DNA of 59,645 nucleotides from Fusobacteriaceae bacterium (GCA_031289425.1 JAITPM010000002.1:1-59645), one strand, 5' to 3'. Shown: positions 1-9,306, numbered from the stretch's first letter. The notes: generated from the letters alone by a model not told the origin. Numbers and translations are program-made.

Positions 1-22
1 CCCCCCTCAACAACATTATACC

Positions 23-394
23 CTAAAACTGTCCAAATACAATATATAATATTGCGATAATCTCATCTTGCGATAGATATCCGTCTATTCTCCCTATTAA
101 ATTTGAAGTTGTACTATCAAATATTTTCCCGGAACTTTCTATATATGCGATTTGATGTGATGTAGCACATTTGAACAATTTTTCCCCGTCAAATTTTGCA
201 ATTTGGTTTGTGCTATTTCCTTCGAATACATTACCATCTTTTATTGTCAATAAAACAAATGATGTAGAACCATGATAAACTTTTCCTTTATCAATTTTAG
301 CAATTTGATGTGATGTAGCACACTCATACAATCTACCATTCCTTAGATTCGCTACTTGTTTCGAAGCATTTCCTTGATATATTCTTGTAGCCAT
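23..394 (-). CDS. 17-aa tandem-repeat protein of unknown function (start MATRIYQG)
   Basis: ORF; six repeats of ~17 aa (TRIYQGNASKQVANLRN / GRLYECATSHQIAKIDK / GKVYHGSTSFVLLTIKD / GNVFEGNSTNQIAKFDG / EKLFKCATSHQIAYIESS / GKIFDSTTSNLIGRIDG); G-rich RBS just upstream of ATG at 394. Confidence 0.75.
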   Translation of the reverse strand: MATRIYQGNASKQVANLRNGRLYECATSHQIAKIDKGKVYHGSTSFVLLTIKDGNVFEGNSTNQIAKFDGEKLFKCATSHQIAYIESSGKIFDSTTSNLIGRIDGYLSQDEIIAILYIVFGQF

Positions 395-489
395 TCGAAC
401 CCCCCCCGTTTGGTATAAAAATAAAAACATTTAGGTTTTTCTGCAATAATGTTACCCCTTAGATATTGCAAGGATATCCTAAATTTGTG

Positions 490-506
490 GTGTCATTAAA
501 TGACAC
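490..506. promoter_or_regulatory. Palindrome GTGTCATTAAATGACAC, putative operator
   Basis: GTGTC-N7-GACAC, same architecture as 738..754. Confidence 0.6.
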
Positions 507-718
507 TATAAAGCGAAAAAAATTTGCATGAATGCTTTGTTTGATAATTTATATTTAGCCTTAATACGTTCCATTTCTTCTTTTGTAAAATAAGCATTTT
601 TGGTTTCATTTAGTTTTTGCGAGAACCTGGTAGGAGTGATATTTAAATATTCTGCGAGTGATTTGCTGTTATCGTTATGCAATGCCATAAAAGATAATAA
701 TAATTCTTTTTTTAACAA
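506..718 (-). CDS. Small Cro-like/phage-type HTH protein
   Basis: 70 aa, HTH-like KSLAEYLNITPTRFSQKLNE; TTG start preceded by GGAGGTGG; divergent from CI-like repressor. Confidence 0.65.
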   Translation of the reverse strand: MLKKELLLSFMALHNDNSKSLAEYLNITPTRFSQKLNETKNAYFTKEEMERIKAKYKLSNKAFMQIFFAL

Positions 719-737
719 CTTTATTCCACCTCCGTTT

Positions 738-754
738 GTGTCTTTTTATGACAC
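738..754. promoter_or_regulatory. Palindrome GTGTCTTTTTATGACAC, putative operator
   Basis: GTGTC-N7-GACAC in the divergent intergenic region between Cro-like and CI-like genes. Confidence 0.65.
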
Positions 755-876
755 AAAAATAATATCACATTAATAAAAAATTTGCAACTAAAATTTAAAA
801 TTTTTTAGACACAATTTAAAAAAATATTGATTTTTTATAAATAAATGGTAAAATAAAGACACGTGATATTAAAAAG

Positions 877-1491
877 ATGGAGTTGTATATGAATATGACC
901 GGAAAAAGAATAAAATATTTGAGAGAGAAAATGGGCTTGACCTGCGAGGAATTGGGGAAAGAATTGGGAGTACAAAAATCTGTAGTAGCAAAATGGGAAA
1001 GAGGAGAAGTGGAAAATCTAAAAAGAAAAACCATTGAAAAACTATCCTTATTTTTTGGTGTAAGTCCGGCCTATATTTTAAATATACCTGATGATAATAA
1101 AGAAATTTACAATCTAAAAAAAATCCCATTAATTGGGAGCATCAATTGTGGTGAGTCATTATTAGCTTATAAAGACCCAGAGAGTTTTGTATGGATAGAA
1201 AAAGAAAAGGATATAGATTTTGCTCTCAAAGTAAAAGATGCCAGCATGATTAATACCGGCATTGATATAGGAGATATAATATTCATCCGCAGCCAACAAG
1301 CTGTCAGTAATGGTGAAATAGCCATTGTTATGCTTGATAATGAAGCTACATTAAGGAGATTCTATTTGAAAGAAAGAGAAATAATACTTTCAGCTGAAAA
1401 CCCTGCCTACGCACCACTGACTTTTGCAGGTCGGAAAATAAAAGATATAAAAATAATAGGAAAAGCAGTATATATACTAAAAAAATTATAA
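877..1491 (+). CDS. XRE-family S24/LexA-like (CI-type) repressor
   Basis: N-terminal HTH (GLTCEELGKELGVQKSVVAKWERG), C-terminal S24 fold with CG cleavage-site-like motif, SM catalytic Ser and EATLRRFY. Confidence 0.9.
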   Translation: MELYMNMTGKRIKYLREKMGLTCEELGKELGVQKSVVAKWERGEVENLKRKTIEKLSLFFGVSPAYILNIPDDNKEIYNLKKIPLIGSINCGESLLAYKDPESFVWIEKEKDIDFALKVKDASMINTGIDIGDIIFIRSQQAVSNGEIAIVMLDNEATLRRFYLKEREIILSAENPAYAPLTFAGRKIKDIKIIGKAVYILKKL

Positions 1492-2004
1492 AGGAATTTG
1501 TGAAAGAATTGATATTCCTCCCTCTACCTTCAGGAGAATTTCTTTTTTTTCAATCCCTCCTGCGTAATTTACCAATTTTCCATCAAAACCTATTACCCTA
1601 TGACAAGGTATGACTAAAGAAATTGGATTGTGCCCCACAGCATGTCCTACAGCTCTGGGAGAGGTTCTTATTCCGTTATTGTCAGAGATTTCTTTTGCTA
1701 TTTTTCCATATGTAGTAGTTTTTCCATGTGGAATGGCAGAAAGGAGTTTCCAAACTTCACCTTGAAATTTTGTTCCCTTTGGAGAGACATTAAAATTGAT
1801 TGGGGGATTCTTATATTCAAAATAAGAATCAATCCATTTTTGAAGTATTAAAAATAAAGTATAATCATAATCTAAAGTCCAATCTTTTTGTATTTTTGGG
1901 AAATATTTTTGCCCAATAAACCATAATCCGGTTAAGGAATCTCCTTCTGCTGTAGCAAGCATAGATCCAATAGGGGTTTTTATTTTTTCATTGTAATATA
2001 CCAT
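1486..2004 (-). CDS. ogt: Methylated-DNA--[protein]-cysteine S-methyltransferase
   Basis: Active site IPCHRVIG; start MVYYNEK preceded by GGAGG; overlaps stop of upstream gene (TAATG). Confidence 0.93.
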   Translation of the reverse strand: MVYYNEKIKTPIGSMLATAEGDSLTGLWFIGQKYFPKIQKDWTLDYDYTLFLILQKWIDSYFEYKNPPINFNVSPKGTKFQGEVWKLLSAIPHGKTTTYGKIAKEISDNNGIRTSPRAVGHAVGHNPISLVIPCHRVIGFDGKLVNYAGGIEKKEILLKVEGGISILSQIPL

Positions 2005-3503
2005 TACTCTTCCTCCGTTTTTAGAAAATTCCAAATATTAATTGTTGCATAAGACCTCCATGGCCTCCAGTTTTCTGCAAGTTCCTTTAATTCCTTCTCA
2101 TTTTTATCAGAAAAAACTTTCTTGACACCATAATCTGCATGTGGAAAAGCGTCTGGCCAGTTAAATGCACGCATACCGATATATGATGCAGTCCATGGTC
2201 CTATTCCGGGTAACAAAAGCAATTTATTTAATTCTTTTTCAGGGTGAATGTAGTTAAAAAAAGATATATTGCCTTTGACAAGTGATTCTGCTAAAGCGTA
2301 TATTGCTCTACTTCTGGATCTGACTATTCCCAATGGCCCCAGTTGATTTTGTGCATCTTCGCCAAGGGAATAAATTTTTTCGGCATCAGGAAATGCATAT
2401 TTTAATCCTTCAAAAGGAGTACTAATACTTTCTCCAAAAGATTGAACAACTCTCATTGCAAGGGTTTTGGCTGCTTTAATTGTTATTTGTTGCCCCAATA
2501 TAGCTCTTATTGCCATCTCAAACGGGTCAAAACTTCCCGGAAGCCGTACGCCTATTTTACAAAGTCCCTCTTTAACATTATTCATAGATTCGAGCTTTTC
2601 ATATATTTCTATAGGATCAGAATTTGTATCAAAGAGACTTCTTATACCATATATTATATTTGATAAAACCGGCATCAATTTATTTTCGATTGTAATTAAT
2701 AAAGAATTTTTATCATGTAGATATTCTACTGAAACCCATCCATTATATTTTTTGTCTCCAAGTTTTATAGATACAGTTCTATAATATTTATTATCAGTGA
2801 CCATTTCAACACCCGTAATCAATCTATCTGTAAGAAAGGATATTATAGAATCCCAGTCATAGGGTGGTATGACACTTATCAAAATCATTATATTTTGGCT
2901 ATTGACATGTTTATACTCGTTCATGTGCCTAATATGCGTTGGTGATAAATTATAACTTTTTTTAAATGAATCGTTAAATCTTCTTATACTTCCAAAGCCA
3001 ACATTCATGGCTATATCAGATATAGATAGATTTGTATCAGTGATAAGATTTTTAGCTAAAAGCAATCTGTGTGTATGTAGATATTGTATCGGTGTTACTC
3101 CAAACTCATCAAAAAATACTCGCCGTAGATGCCTTGCTGTTATATCCAGTTGTTTAGCGACCTCTTCAATATTACTATCGAATAGATAATCTTTTTCCAT
3201 AATCATGGCTGCCCTATGGGCAAGGTTGTTGGCATCATTTAATTTGTGGTAGTGGGGAGCTAATTCCGGACGACATTTTAGGCAAGGCCTATATCCGGCT
3301 GCTTCCGCTGCTGCTGCACTTATAAAATAATTACAATTTTCCTCTTTTGGCATTCTTACTCTGCAGATTGGACGACAATATATTCCCGTAGTTTTACATG
3401 CAATAAAAAATTTACCATCAAATCTCGTATCATGGGATTTGAATGCTGAATAACAAGCCTTTGAATCTAACATTTTTAAATCTTTAATGTTCATCAACAT
3501 CAC
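2004..3503 (-). CDS. Ada methylphosphotriester/AraC-HTH domain fused to AlkA DNA-3-methyladenine glycosylase
   Basis: Ada-type Cys motifs (FFIACKTTGIYCRPICRVR...CLKCRPE), AraC HTH, AlkA N domain, HhH-GPD (LLPGIGPWTASYIGMRAFNWPDAFPHAD). Confidence 0.93.
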   Translation of the reverse strand: MMLMNIKDLKMLDSKACYSAFKSHDTRFDGKFFIACKTTGIYCRPICRVRMPKEENCNYFISAAAAEAAGYRPCLKCRPELAPHYHKLNDANNLAHRAAMIMEKDYLFDSNIEEVAKQLDITARHLRRVFFDEFGVTPIQYLHTHRLLLAKNLITDTNLSISDIAMNVGFGSIRRFNDSFKKSYNLSPTHIRHMNEYKHVNSQNIMILISVIPPYDWDSIISFLTDRLITGVEMVTDNKYYRTVSIKLGDKKYNGWVSVEYLHDKNSLLITIENKLMPVLSNIIYGIRSLFDTNSDPIEIYEKLESMNNVKEGLCKIGVRLPGSFDPFEMAIRAILGQQITIKAAKTLAMRVVQSFGESISTPFEGLKYAFPDAEKIYSLGEDAQNQLGPLGIVRSRSRAIYALAESLVKGNISFFNYIHPEKELNKLLLLPGIGPWTASYIGMRAFNWPDAFPHADYGVKKVFSDKNEKELKELAENWRPWRSYATINIWNFLKTEEE

Positions 3504-3616
3504 CTAATATATGATAACATAATTTTTTAAAAATACTAGCTGTTTTCGGACATGAACATTATTTTAAATTCAGCTTATATATCTTTTCCAATTTTTGAAG
3601 CTATTATAGATAAAAT

Positions 3617-3660
3617 GTAAATATATTTACAAAAAAATATATATTTGTAAAAAATATTAC
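3617..3660. promoter_or_regulatory. Two GTAA-N6-TTAC palindromes, putative operators
   Basis: GTAAATATATTTAC (3617-3630) and GTAAAAAATATTAC (3647-3660), exactly 30 bp apart, immediately upstream of the promoter. Confidence 0.55.
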
Positions 3661-3669
3661 AAAAAAAGC

Positions 3670-3698
3670 TTGACTTTTATTTTTTTATAATGTAATAT
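3670..3698 (+). promoter_or_regulatory. Sigma70-like promoter for RpiR operon
   Basis: TTGACT-17-TAATAT. Confidence 0.55.
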
Positions 3699-3721
3699 CA
3701 AATTAAAATGCGAGGTGAAAT

Positions 3722-4567
3722 ATGGAAATATATATTATTAATATTATAAAAGAACAATATGAAACTCTTACAAAAAGTTTTAAAAAAATGGCTGATTTTG
3801 TTTTAGAAAACTTGACCCAGATACCCTTTTTTTCTATAAAAGATATTTCAAATCTTACAGGATTAAGCTCAGCTACTATTATTCGATTTACACAACATTT
3901 TAATTTTAAAGGATATCCGGAATTTCAAAAAAGTATTCAAGAAATTATGCAAAAAGAAATGACTCCAATGAAAGAATTCAAAGAATCAATTTTACAAAAT
4001 GAAGAAGAAGATTCTATATTGAGTAATGTTATTTTAGATGATATCGAAATTTTGAAAAAACTTTCAAACGAAAATTTGAATGAGAATTTTAATAAAGCGT
4101 ATGACCTTATTGCCAATGCCGGGACTGTCTACATTGTTTCAAGCAGGTCTTCATATTCATTAGGATATTATCTGTATTTTATGCTTAAAGAATTTAATGA
4201 AAACATTGAAATCATAACTTCCGGAGTAGAAGATTATACACATAAATTACTCCATGTAAAAGAAAATGATGTATTATTTGCGATATCGTTTAGAGTTTAT
4301 ACAGAATTCACATACAAAATTACTCAATTTTTCAAGGCTCGAAACCTTAAGATAATTTCTCTTACGGATACATTGACATCACCTTTTGCATTAATATCTG
4401 ACTGCACGCTTATCAGTAAAAAGAGCGACAGAACCTATTCCTACGTTGGAGCAATGGCAATATTGAATGCACTTTGCATAAGATTGGCTAAGTTAAATAG
4501 AGATAAAACTTTAGAAAGTCTTGAAAAGCTTAGAGAAATTGCAATGGAACTAAAAGTTTATTTATAA
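3722..4567 (+). CDS. RpiR-family (HTH-SIS) transcriptional regulator
   Basis: HTH_6 (IKDISNLTGLSSATIIRFTQHFNFKGYPEFQ) plus SIS domain. Confidence 0.92.
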   Translation: MEIYIINIIKEQYETLTKSFKKMADFVLENLTQIPFFSIKDISNLTGLSSATIIRFTQHFNFKGYPEFQKSIQEIMQKEMTPMKEFKESILQNEEEDSILSNVILDDIEILKKLSNENLNENFNKAYDLIANAGTVYIVSSRSSYSLGYYLYFMLKEFNENIEIITSGVEDYTHKLLHVKENDVLFAISFRVYTEFTYKITQFFKARNLKIISLTDTLTSPFALISDCTLISKKSDRTYSYVGAMAILNALCIRLAKLNRDKTLESLEKLREIAMELKVYL

Positions 4568-4598
4568 GAAATTATTTTATTTAAAAAAGGAGGTTTTT

Positions 4599-5906
4599 AT
4601 GATTTTTGATTTACCACCAATTCTAGGTTTTTTACCGCTTATTCTTTACATTTATTTGATGCTCAAAGGAAAGGATATGAACCTATCTGTACTTCTTTGT
4701 GTTTTACTTGGAGCCTTTATGACAGGTGAAAGTGTCATTGGATTCGGGAATACATTAAAAAATTCTCTGAATTCTTTCTTGTCATTGATAGGGTTCATAA
4801 TTGTTCTTGGGTCAGGTCTTGGAGAAGTGTTAACTCATACGAAAGTTGCTCAAAACATTGTTTATTTCGTTATTGAGAAGACAAATATTAAGACTGAAAA
4901 ACAAGCAATTTTAATCTCTATGTTTACATGTACATTGTTGGTATCTATGTTGGGTACCTTGTCAGGTTCTGTAGCTATTGTTGCCCCAATATTGATTCCT
5001 ATCGTTGCATGTTTAGGATTGACACCAAGCACTCTGGGAGTAATATTTCACGGTGCCGCTGCCACAGGGTTGCAAATAGGGCCATTTGTACCACCTGTGG
5101 CAACTATAATGGGTTTGACAGGAATAACTTATTCTAAATTTATGATTAATGCCGGGATACCTATGGGAGTAATCATTTGGGTTTCTACATATTTTATGGC
5201 TTGCCACACGCAAAAAGTTACCAAAGGCAAAGAAACTTTTAGTGATAGCGAAACGAAAGCTGTAGATTTTAAAGTTACTCCGGTAATTAACAGAGCCACA
5301 TTTGCTTTTATTATAACTATGATTGGAATGTTAGTTTATGGAGTGATATCAAAGGCAGGTGCAGCCTATGCTATTGTTGTAATGCTTAGTGCGGCATTAA
5401 TAACTGGTCTTGCAGCCGGAATGGGTATTACAAATGCTTTGAAAAAATTAGTGGAAGGAGCATCAAAAATGTTCTGGATGTTTTTTATGTTTATTTTATT
5501 TGATCCCTTTTTAAATTATGTATCAAAATCAGGTGCCTTTGACGCTATTTCAAATTATATGAAACCGTTAATTGATATGGGTGGAGTAGTTGCATTCTTA
5601 ATTATTGCAGCAGCAATTGGTGTATTCGGAATATCGGGAGCAGGAGTAGCTCAAGCACAAATAATACATGAATTATTCCTTCCTACAGTTACTGCAATGT
5701 CAGTAAATATGGGGATATGGTCATTTATCGTTTTGCTTGGTTGCCAAGTCACATTCTTTGTGAGTCCTACAGTAGATATGGTCGGAACCATGGGTTTAGC
5801 ACATTCAAAAAATATTAAAGCGATGCTGAAAAACGGATGGAGTATAACGGTTGTCACCTTCATTGTGCTTGTTATCAGAGCAATTCTTTATTCTAAAGGA
5901 ATATAA
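4599..5906 (+). CDS. Multi-TM permease, ion-transporter superfamily (NhaC/GntP/CitM-like)
   Basis: ~12 hydrophobic segments; SGSVAIVAPILIPI and GPFVPPVATIMGLTG motifs. Confidence 0.7.
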   Translation: MIFDLPPILGFLPLILYIYLMLKGKDMNLSVLLCVLLGAFMTGESVIGFGNTLKNSLNSFLSLIGFIIVLGSGLGEVLTHTKVAQNIVYFVIEKTNIKTEKQAILISMFTCTLLVSMLGTLSGSVAIVAPILIPIVACLGLTPSTLGVIFHGAAATGLQIGPFVPPVATIMGLTGITYSKFMINAGIPMGVIIWVSTYFMACHTQKVTKGKETFSDSETKAVDFKVTPVINRATFAFIITMIGMLVYGVISKAGAAYAIVVMLSAALITGLAAGMGITNALKKLVEGASKMFWMFFMFILFDPFLNYVSKSGAFDAISNYMKPLIDMGGVVAFLIIAAAIGVFGISGAGVAQAQIIHELFLPTVTAMSVNMGIWSFIVLLGCQVTFFVSPTVDMVGTMGLAHSKNIKAMLKNGWSITVVTFIVLVIRAILYSKGI

Positions 5907-5993
5907 AGTGTTAATCTGATTGTTTTCTTAAAATTAAATATAAAGGAATATAAATAATTGTAAATTGGTTTTTAATTTGAACAGGAGGGAAAA

Positions 5994-6818
5994 ATGATAA
6001 ATTTTGCACTTTTACAAACTGATATAAAATTCTGCGAACCTGAATATAATTTTGAAAATGCTAAGAAATTGTTCAAAGAAGCAATGAGTAATGCCCCTAT
6101 TCCGGATGTTGTTGTATTACCTGAAGATTGGAGTTATGGATTTTCAGATAAGATGTATCATGACATGGACAATTTTTGTGAACCGGAAAATGGGCCTTCA
6201 GTTTTTGTATTACAAAATCTTGCCAAAGAATATAAAGTGTGGGTTGTAGGCGGGTCTATAGCCACAAAAAGTTCTGCAGACAAAAAAATTAGAAATACAA
6301 CTTTTTTGATAAACAGAAATGGGGAGATCGTTGGTGATTATAGCAAAATGCATTTATATAGTGATATGGATGAAAATCATATGATTGAACCCGGAGATAA
6401 AGCAGATGTAATCGAAACAGAATTAGGAAAGTTTGGGTTAATGATATGTTATGATATTAGATTTTGCGAACTTGGAAGGATATATGCCCTTAAAGGTGCA
6501 GAAGCTATCATAGTGACTTCCGATTTTCCAAACCCAAGAGTAAGTCATTGGAAGACTTTATTACGTGCCAGAGCAATAGAAAATCAGTTGTTTGTTGTTG
6601 CATGTAACCGTGTCGGAGAGAGTCCTATGGGTACTTATTGCGGTCACTCCATTATAATTGACCCATGGGGAGAAACAATAGCAGAAGGCGGAGAAAATCA
6701 AGAGATTATCTACGGCAGCGTAGACCTTTCCGTTATAAAAAATATCAGAGAAACAATTCATACTTTTAGAGATAGGCATCCGGAGTTTTATGAAAAAGAA
6801 GGATTGCTAAAAAAATAA
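5994..6818 (+). CDS. Carbon-nitrogen hydrolase (nitrilase superfamily, omega-amidase-like)
   Basis: Glu/Lys/Cys motifs: VVLPEDW, YSKMHLY, LMICYDIRF. Confidence 0.9.
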   Translation: MINFALLQTDIKFCEPEYNFENAKKLFKEAMSNAPIPDVVVLPEDWSYGFSDKMYHDMDNFCEPENGPSVFVLQNLAKEYKVWVVGGSIATKSSADKKIRNTTFLINRNGEIVGDYSKMHLYSDMDENHMIEPGDKADVIETELGKFGLMICYDIRFCELGRIYALKGAEAIIVTSDFPNPRVSHWKTLLRARAIENQLFVVACNRVGESPMGTYCGHSIIIDPWGETIAEGGENQEIIYGSVDLSVIKNIRETIHTFRDRHPEFYEKEGLLKK

Positions 6819-6967
6819 TTATTTTTAAAATATCAAAAATAAAGAAAATTTTAAATATTTTTATAAAATTTTTATAAATTTTTCCTACAAATATTTTAGC
6901 TAATATGAAATATTAATACGAATATTCGATCAATAATGAAAAACACAACAACAATCTAAATAAAATA

Positions 6968-7016
6968 AACAGTCTAGAATCATATATTAATATGATTTTA
7001 AGACTGTTTTTCTTTT
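6968..7016 (+). terminator. Rho-independent terminator
   Basis: AACAGTCT...ATCATAT/ATATGAT...AGACTGTT followed by TTTCTTTTCT. Confidence 0.75.
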
Positions 7017-7049
7017 CTCTAACTGCAAAAGCCATGCTATGTAATTTCC

Positions 7050-7751
7050 TTATATATAATTTTTCCAATCAAAGCCGTTTCTTTCTGCTCGTTTTATTAG
7101 TTTTGGCAGAATATTTGGAATATCCTTCATAGCATCCTCAAAACTCTTATAATCTCCATACTTTTTCCCATTTTTAATTATTATTCCCGGATTGATTTCT
7201 TCAACAATTTTTTCTGATATACTTATAATCTTTTCATAATCTGTATTTTCATTCATCCCTATTGACATAAGCATTTCAAATTCTGCATTTCCAAAAGGAA
7301 TTTTAGGTAATTCTGATAATGAATCCGGGTCTTTTAATGCATTCAATAATGTTGCCTCTCCTTGAGCAATCAGCCACAAAGAAAAATATAGGCCTGTATC
7401 ATCACTAACATAGCCATTTATTACTTTGCACGCCATATCTACCCATATTGTATCATTTGTTATTTCTGTATATGAACCTATATATGCATTAAACACTATT
7501 ACCTCATCTTCAGACAATTTTGAAATTTCATTGATTAAATTTAAGTACATTATTTCAGAATCGGTATTCTTTGCCTTTTCAATTATACTCCAAAAATGTT
7601 TTTTATCCATAACCTTTTTCCAATTTTTATCTGATAGATTAGTGATAGCTTCATCTTTTGCATTAGTTATTTCTTGATTTTCTGTTTTATTACAAGATAC
7701 AATAATTCCTGTAACTAATATTAGCAAAATTATATATATTTTTTTATACAT
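7050..7751 (-). CDS. Putative lipoprotein with DUF4240-like domain
   Basis: Signal peptide with lipobox (VTGIIVSC); DKKHFWSIIEKAK and QGEATLLNALKDPDSL motifs. Confidence 0.7.
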   Translation of the reverse strand: MYKKIYIILLILVTGIIVSCNKTENQEITNAKDEAITNLSDKNWKKVMDKKHFWSIIEKAKNTDSEIMYLNLINEISKLSEDEVIVFNAYIGSYTEITNDTIWVDMACKVINGYVSDDTGLYFSLWLIAQGEATLLNALKDPDSLSELPKIPFGNAEFEMLMSIGMNENTDYEKIISISEKIVEEINPGIIIKNGKKYGDYKSFEDAMKDIPNILPKLIKRAERNGFDWKNYI

Positions 7752-8050
7752 TTGTCTTCTCCTGATTTATTTTATTTCAGATTAAGTCTTCACGGTATTT
7801 TTTTAATAAAATAATTTTTATTATATAATTATATCATTTTCAATAAAATTGTCTATTGTTTTCTAATAATAATTAGATTATCATCATAATATATAGGTTA
7901 GTATGAAATATTTGTTAAAAAATAATATAGAAAAAATGATATATAATTTATTGTACGCTAGGAAATAAAAAAAATAGATTGACAAATCAAACCAAAAATC
8001 TTATAAATATATAATACATTATATAAAAAATTTTAAAAAAGGAGAACTAT

Positions 8051-8344
8051 ATGATAAGAGTTGTTGCCAAAAATTTTCTCATTCCTGAAAAAACTAGTGC
8101 TGCTGCACCATTTTTTAGTGAACTTATTTCAGCTACTCGTAAAGAGGAAGGATGTATAGAGTATCGTCTTTTCATCAATTCAAAAGTTAATACAGAATAT
8201 GTATTTATTGAAGAATGGATCAGTCAAGAAGCGTTGGATAAACACATGAATTCTGAACATTTCAAACGTTTGATCCCCCATATTAAAGAGTTTTGTTCAA
8301 AAGAGAAAGAAGTTATGATCTTAGAAGAGTTTGTTTCAAAATAA
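8051..8344 (+). CDS. Antibiotic biosynthesis monooxygenase (ABM/YgiN-like) domain protein
   Basis: TRKEEGCIEYRLFIN...YVFIEEWISQEALDKHMNSEHFKR. Confidence 0.88.
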   Translation: MIRVVAKNFLIPEKTSAAAPFFSELISATRKEEGCIEYRLFINSKVNTEYVFIEEWISQEALDKHMNSEHFKRLIPHIKEFCSKEKEVMILEEFVSK

Positions 8345-8360
8345 AAAACTAAAAAAATGC

Positions 8361-8396
8361 TGAACCTGAATTATTTACATCAGGTTCATAATTTAT
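8361..8396 (+). terminator. Hairpin TGAACCTGA/TCAGGTTCA, probable terminator
   Basis: 9-bp perfect stem just after ABM gene. Confidence 0.55.
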
Positions 8397-8479
8397 TTAA
8401 GTATTTTTAAAATATAACAATAAGCTATTGAGTTTCTAATTTTTTTGTTCCTAAATGTTTCATTAATTTATTAAATATT

Positions 8480-9190
8480 TTATATTATTCCATATAAATA
8501 TAGTATTTTTTGAATTATTCGATAGATTACTATAAACATAAATAACATACATATTTTAAATTTTTTGTCTATATATTTATTAAGAAATATCTTAATATAA
8601 GAATATAAAATCAACCCGGAAATTATTGTCCCAGTGCTAAGAACTACTATCCTATCAGTACTTCTATAGAATAATAATACTAAAGATGCCATAACTATTA
8701 TACTTATGAGGACTATAATATTGGTTTTTTGATTTCCTATATGTCTTATTTCATGAATATCATTTAATTCTTTAATTAATCCTTCATAATTTTCAACATT
8801 CTTATCTAATAAAATATTGGTTTTATCTTTCAAAAATATAACTACAGAGTTACTACTATATTGTTCAATTTTATCTATTTTGTCATTATCAAAAATAACT
8901 TCTTTTCCTTTTTTTATTTCCTTAAATACCGTATCCTCAATTTTATAGATAGTATTAAGTTGATTTTTTTTCAATATTTTCAGCCCAATTTTTATTCCAA
9001 TAAACATTGCAATTCCCATAATTATTGTTGTTCCGATTATTGTAAAAAGCATAGTATGATAATCCTTTATGTGATAAGCTGCAAGACCCGATTCAATAAG
9101 TATTATAGGAATCATAAATAATAACGGGGTCTTAATTGATTTATTGATCATTCTTTTTTTGGTTTCTTCACTATATTTATATTCACTCAT
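8480..9190 (-). CDS. Hypothetical membrane protein
   Basis: ORF with N- and C-terminal TM segments and a central soluble (PH-like?) segment; RBS GAGGTGG before MSEYKYS. Confidence 0.65.
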   Translation of the reverse strand: MSEYKYSEETKKRMINKSIKTPLLFMIPIILIESGLAAYHIKDYHTMLFTIIGTTIIMGIAMFIGIKIGLKILKKNQLNTIYKIEDTVFKEIKKGKEVIFDNDKIDKIEQYSSNSVVIFLKDKTNILLDKNVENYEGLIKELNDIHEIRHIGNQKTNIIVLISIIVMASLVLLFYRSTDRIVVLSTGTIISGLILYSYIKIFLNKYIDKKFKICMLFMFIVIYRIIQKILYLYGII

Positions 9191-9306
9191 TAATACCACC
9201 TCTGAACCATTTTAAATAACTTCCATAGACAATCACAATAAGGTATTATGAAAAATTTTTCATAATAATATAAAATATTTATCTATAACTTTTTATAAAA
9301 TGTGAA

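Noticed and set aside
23-1491. Prophage
   Set aside because: CI/Cro-like pair present but no integrase, terminase, capsid, tail or lysis genes within the window; left edge unseen, so only a possible remnant
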